From: Mucidula mucida
Taxonomy: Eukaryota; Basidiomycota; Agaricomycetes; Agaricales; Physalacriaceae
Direction: 5' to 3'
Length of the DNA stretch: 10,088 bases
NCBI GenBank assembly: GCA_015501055.1
Contig: JADNYV010001046.1
Span: 1 to 10,088, forward strand
Position numbers and translations under genes: made by a program. This document shows, piece by piece, positions 8,521 to 10,088 of the stretch. The first letter of the stretch is position 1. Every line of letters begins with the position of its first letter. A model generated the notes under the pieces. It was not told where the DNA came from and searched no databases. It saw nothing but the letters and a program-made list of their open reading frames with translations.

Positions 8521-8934
8521 CTGAAATGTCCATCAAGTTATAACGAAAGTGCATCCGTAACTCGGTAGTCAGATTTTTTTTTGTCCAAGTCTGGTTGTCA
8601 AAATTGTTGCAGATCACTACAATTGTGTTCTGGTCGTAATGTTACAGTGGTGCCGAGAACAATTGGATTCGGTGGCGGGAGGCGATACAGTAGGAGGAAG
8701 ATGCAGTACAACGTTGGAGTTGATTAGTAGGTATTGGAAGGTATTAGGTGATTGCCGTTCAGAACAGTAGTAGGTACGTCGTATCAGGAGGGGTATGAGC
8801 ACGACCGACATTCGTAAGGGCTGCTATGAGGAACAAAAGGTTGAATATCTGAGGCTTTTGACCCACCTAGTCAACACGAATCTTTTGTTTTTTTGTTTGA
8901 TCATCGCCCAGCACTGTTCTTCCTTCCCCAAACC
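8521..8934. other. no gene seen
   Basis: Upstream DNA of copy B. It contains T-runs (8574-8582 and about 8886-8900) but no supportable reading on either strand. Confidence 0.3.
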
Positions 8935-9275
8935 GTTAACTCTCTGTATTGCCTATAAACTGTCAATGTCTCCAATCTTAAGTCAGGGTACTAACTGCTG
9001 TGTCCAGTCCGATCAACGGCTGAAGGAATCGCTCGAACGTCGAGTATTCAGCAAAGTATGCCGCGACGGCTTTAATGTCGTATTTTGCAGTTGGACAGTT
9101 GTCTGATCAGTGGTACCCATTATCGCGCTCCCGCCGCTTGTGTGTTCAGAACTCACGCGAGTGTCTGCGCCTACAAAACCGCGCTTTTCTCTCGTTGAGG
9201 CTGGTGTACGAGACTACTAGCGTGCGCCGGCAATCCAAGTTATCGACTCGATGTTTATACTGACGGAAGTGGCGT
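8935..9275 (+). pseudogene. third fragment related to the tail of copy A
   Basis: Several blocks match 3871-4110 in the same order: ATTGCCTATAAA plus CCAATCTT (8948-8980 against 3882-3918), CTGCTGTGTCCAGTCCGA (8996-9013 against 3950-3967), TGATC.GTGGTAC.CATT (9103-9120 against 4015-4032) and GTGCGCCGGCA.TCCAA (9221-9237 against 4097-4112). There is about 50 bp extra between the second and third blocks, and the spacing before the last block also differs. Stops break every frame, so this is a gene fragment or dispersed repeat, not a gene. It lacks any DUF6535 part. Confidence 0.6.
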
Positions 9276-9978
9276 TTCGGTACCCACATCAAGTTCGCCA
9301 CTCACTCGAGGATCCGCAGAACCTGACCAAGAGTTATATGAGGCATACCTACATGGACACCATACCTGATCCATCGATTATGGGCTGGCAGGAAGCGTAG
9401 ACATTGGACTGTCGATTGTACGTTAAACAGAGTCATCTAGGAACGTAGTCGGCGGCGCGTTAGTGGACTGTGGTGGGTCCTCCGACGCACGCACGTCTTC
9501 CAGAACGAAGCATAGTCACTGATACTGCGTTGTGGACGACTATTTAGCATACATGTTTGCTTGATAGCCGGGAATTTGAGGAGAGAGACGGGCAAGACAA
9601 CCACGGCAGTCGTGACGTTGACAAGATTGTCGTGCTTCTGAAAAAGAGGTCGTGCCCCGGGATAATATACGTCCAGACTCTAGGGGAAAGCGCGACCGGA
9701 CTTGAGCAAGATGGTCGAGGGTACGTTTTGTAGTCTCAATATGCTGCAGTGTAAACGCCTGGCATCAGTTGTCGTGTTCAAGTATTAGTAAGGTGGGAAC
9801 ATGCAAAGGTCGGACTTTCAATAAAATGAAGCCCCGCCTTTGGAACTAACCCGCTGTACACAAAGCAGTGAACGGTAAGGAGCCCACGGCTGTTGTCAAG
9901 TTCCAGTATCTGTGAAGTCCGTCCACCTCTCAGGATTATCTGGGATCTATATCTCTGTTTCTTTAGCACCTCCTGCCA
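9276..9978. other. no gene seen; upstream region of the sirtuin
   Basis: A short open plus-strand frame ends at about 9400 and has no recognisable features. An AATAAA lies at 9820-9825. A TATA-like CTATAT (about 9947-9952) and a T-rich leader precede the ATG at 9979. Nothing else can be supported. Confidence 0.35.
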
Positions 9979-10088
9979 ATGCCATCTTCCAATATCGATG
10001 ACTTTCGCAGCGTACTTGCTGACGCTAAAAGCGTTCTTGTCTTATCGGGAGCAGGTCTCTCAGCTTCTTCTGGTGAGTTCAATCCAAC
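9979..10088 (+). CDS. sirtuin, NAD-dependent protein deacylase (first exon, partial)
   Basis: The first 31 codons read M-P-S-S-N-I-D-D-F-R and then V-L-V-L-S-G-A-G-L-S-A-S-S. The G-A-G-x-S-x-x-S-G block is the NAD-binding signature at the N terminus of Sir2 family proteins. These remove acyl groups from lysines using NAD, giving nicotinamide and O-acyl-ADP-ribose. The expected continuation of the motif (G-I-P-T-F-R type) is cut by a good splice donor, G|GTGAGT, at 10073, so exon 1 is 9979-10072 and the intron runs off the window. The start is supported by an in-frame TAG five codons upstream (9964-9966). The absence of an N-terminal extension before the NAD motif is more like SIRT5-type (class III) fungal sirtuins than Hst/Sir2 nuclear ones, but the subclass is an inference. 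It shows no lesions, unlike its neighbours. Confidence 0.85.
   Translation, partial: MPSSNIDDFRSVLADAKSVLVLSGAGLSASSGEFNP

Noticed and set aside
9240..9330. Y-T-D-G-S-G reading (about 9250-9270), similar to an RNase H motif; also Y-T-D-G at about 4757
   Set aside because: No other RNase H or RT motif lies nearby and the frame is broken around it. Four to six residues are not enough.

Overview
The window looks like nuclear DNA of a basidiomycete fungus, probably an agaricomycete. Three things suggest this: two copies of a protein that begins with a DUF6535-type membrane domain, a domain I know from agaricomycete genomes; short GT-AG introns of about 45-55 nt; and a Ty1/copia retrotransposon with fungal-type features. 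There are no bacterial operons, RNA genes or CRISPR arrays. The window is mostly gene debris. The only gene that looks intact is the start of a sirtuin at the right edge.

Layout. 1-1611 (minus strand) is the 5' part of a Ty1/copia element: a 215-bp LTR (1397-1611), a primer-binding site matching the initiator tRNA-Met anticodon arm, a broken gag with poly-Ala tract and zinc knuckle, then broken protease and pre-integrase. Integrase, RT, RNase H and the other LTR lie off the left edge. The LTR end abuts the coding sequence of a DUF6535-type gene on the plus strand, which therefore lacks most of its DUF6535 domain here. That gene runs from 1612 to about 3996 with a frameshift, an in-frame stop and a second frameshift. 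Further coding-like relics follow at 3894-4430 and 4725-5281. A second, diverged paralog lies on the minus strand from 8473 down to 5510. It keeps its first exon, three recognisable introns and the full DUF6535 domain, but carries many single-base frameshifts. The two paralogs are convergent (tail to tail) and share an intron at the same codon. A small third piece related to the tail of the first paralog lies at 8935-9275. The rest, to 9978, shows no gene, and the sirtuin starts at 9979.

No pathway can be read from this set. It looks like a local family expansion of unknown-function membrane proteins that has decayed and been hit by a retrotransposon, next to a housekeeping-type NAD-dependent deacylase. 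Nearly all the lesions are single-base indels, so indel-rich sequencing or assembly must be excluded before the genes are called dead.
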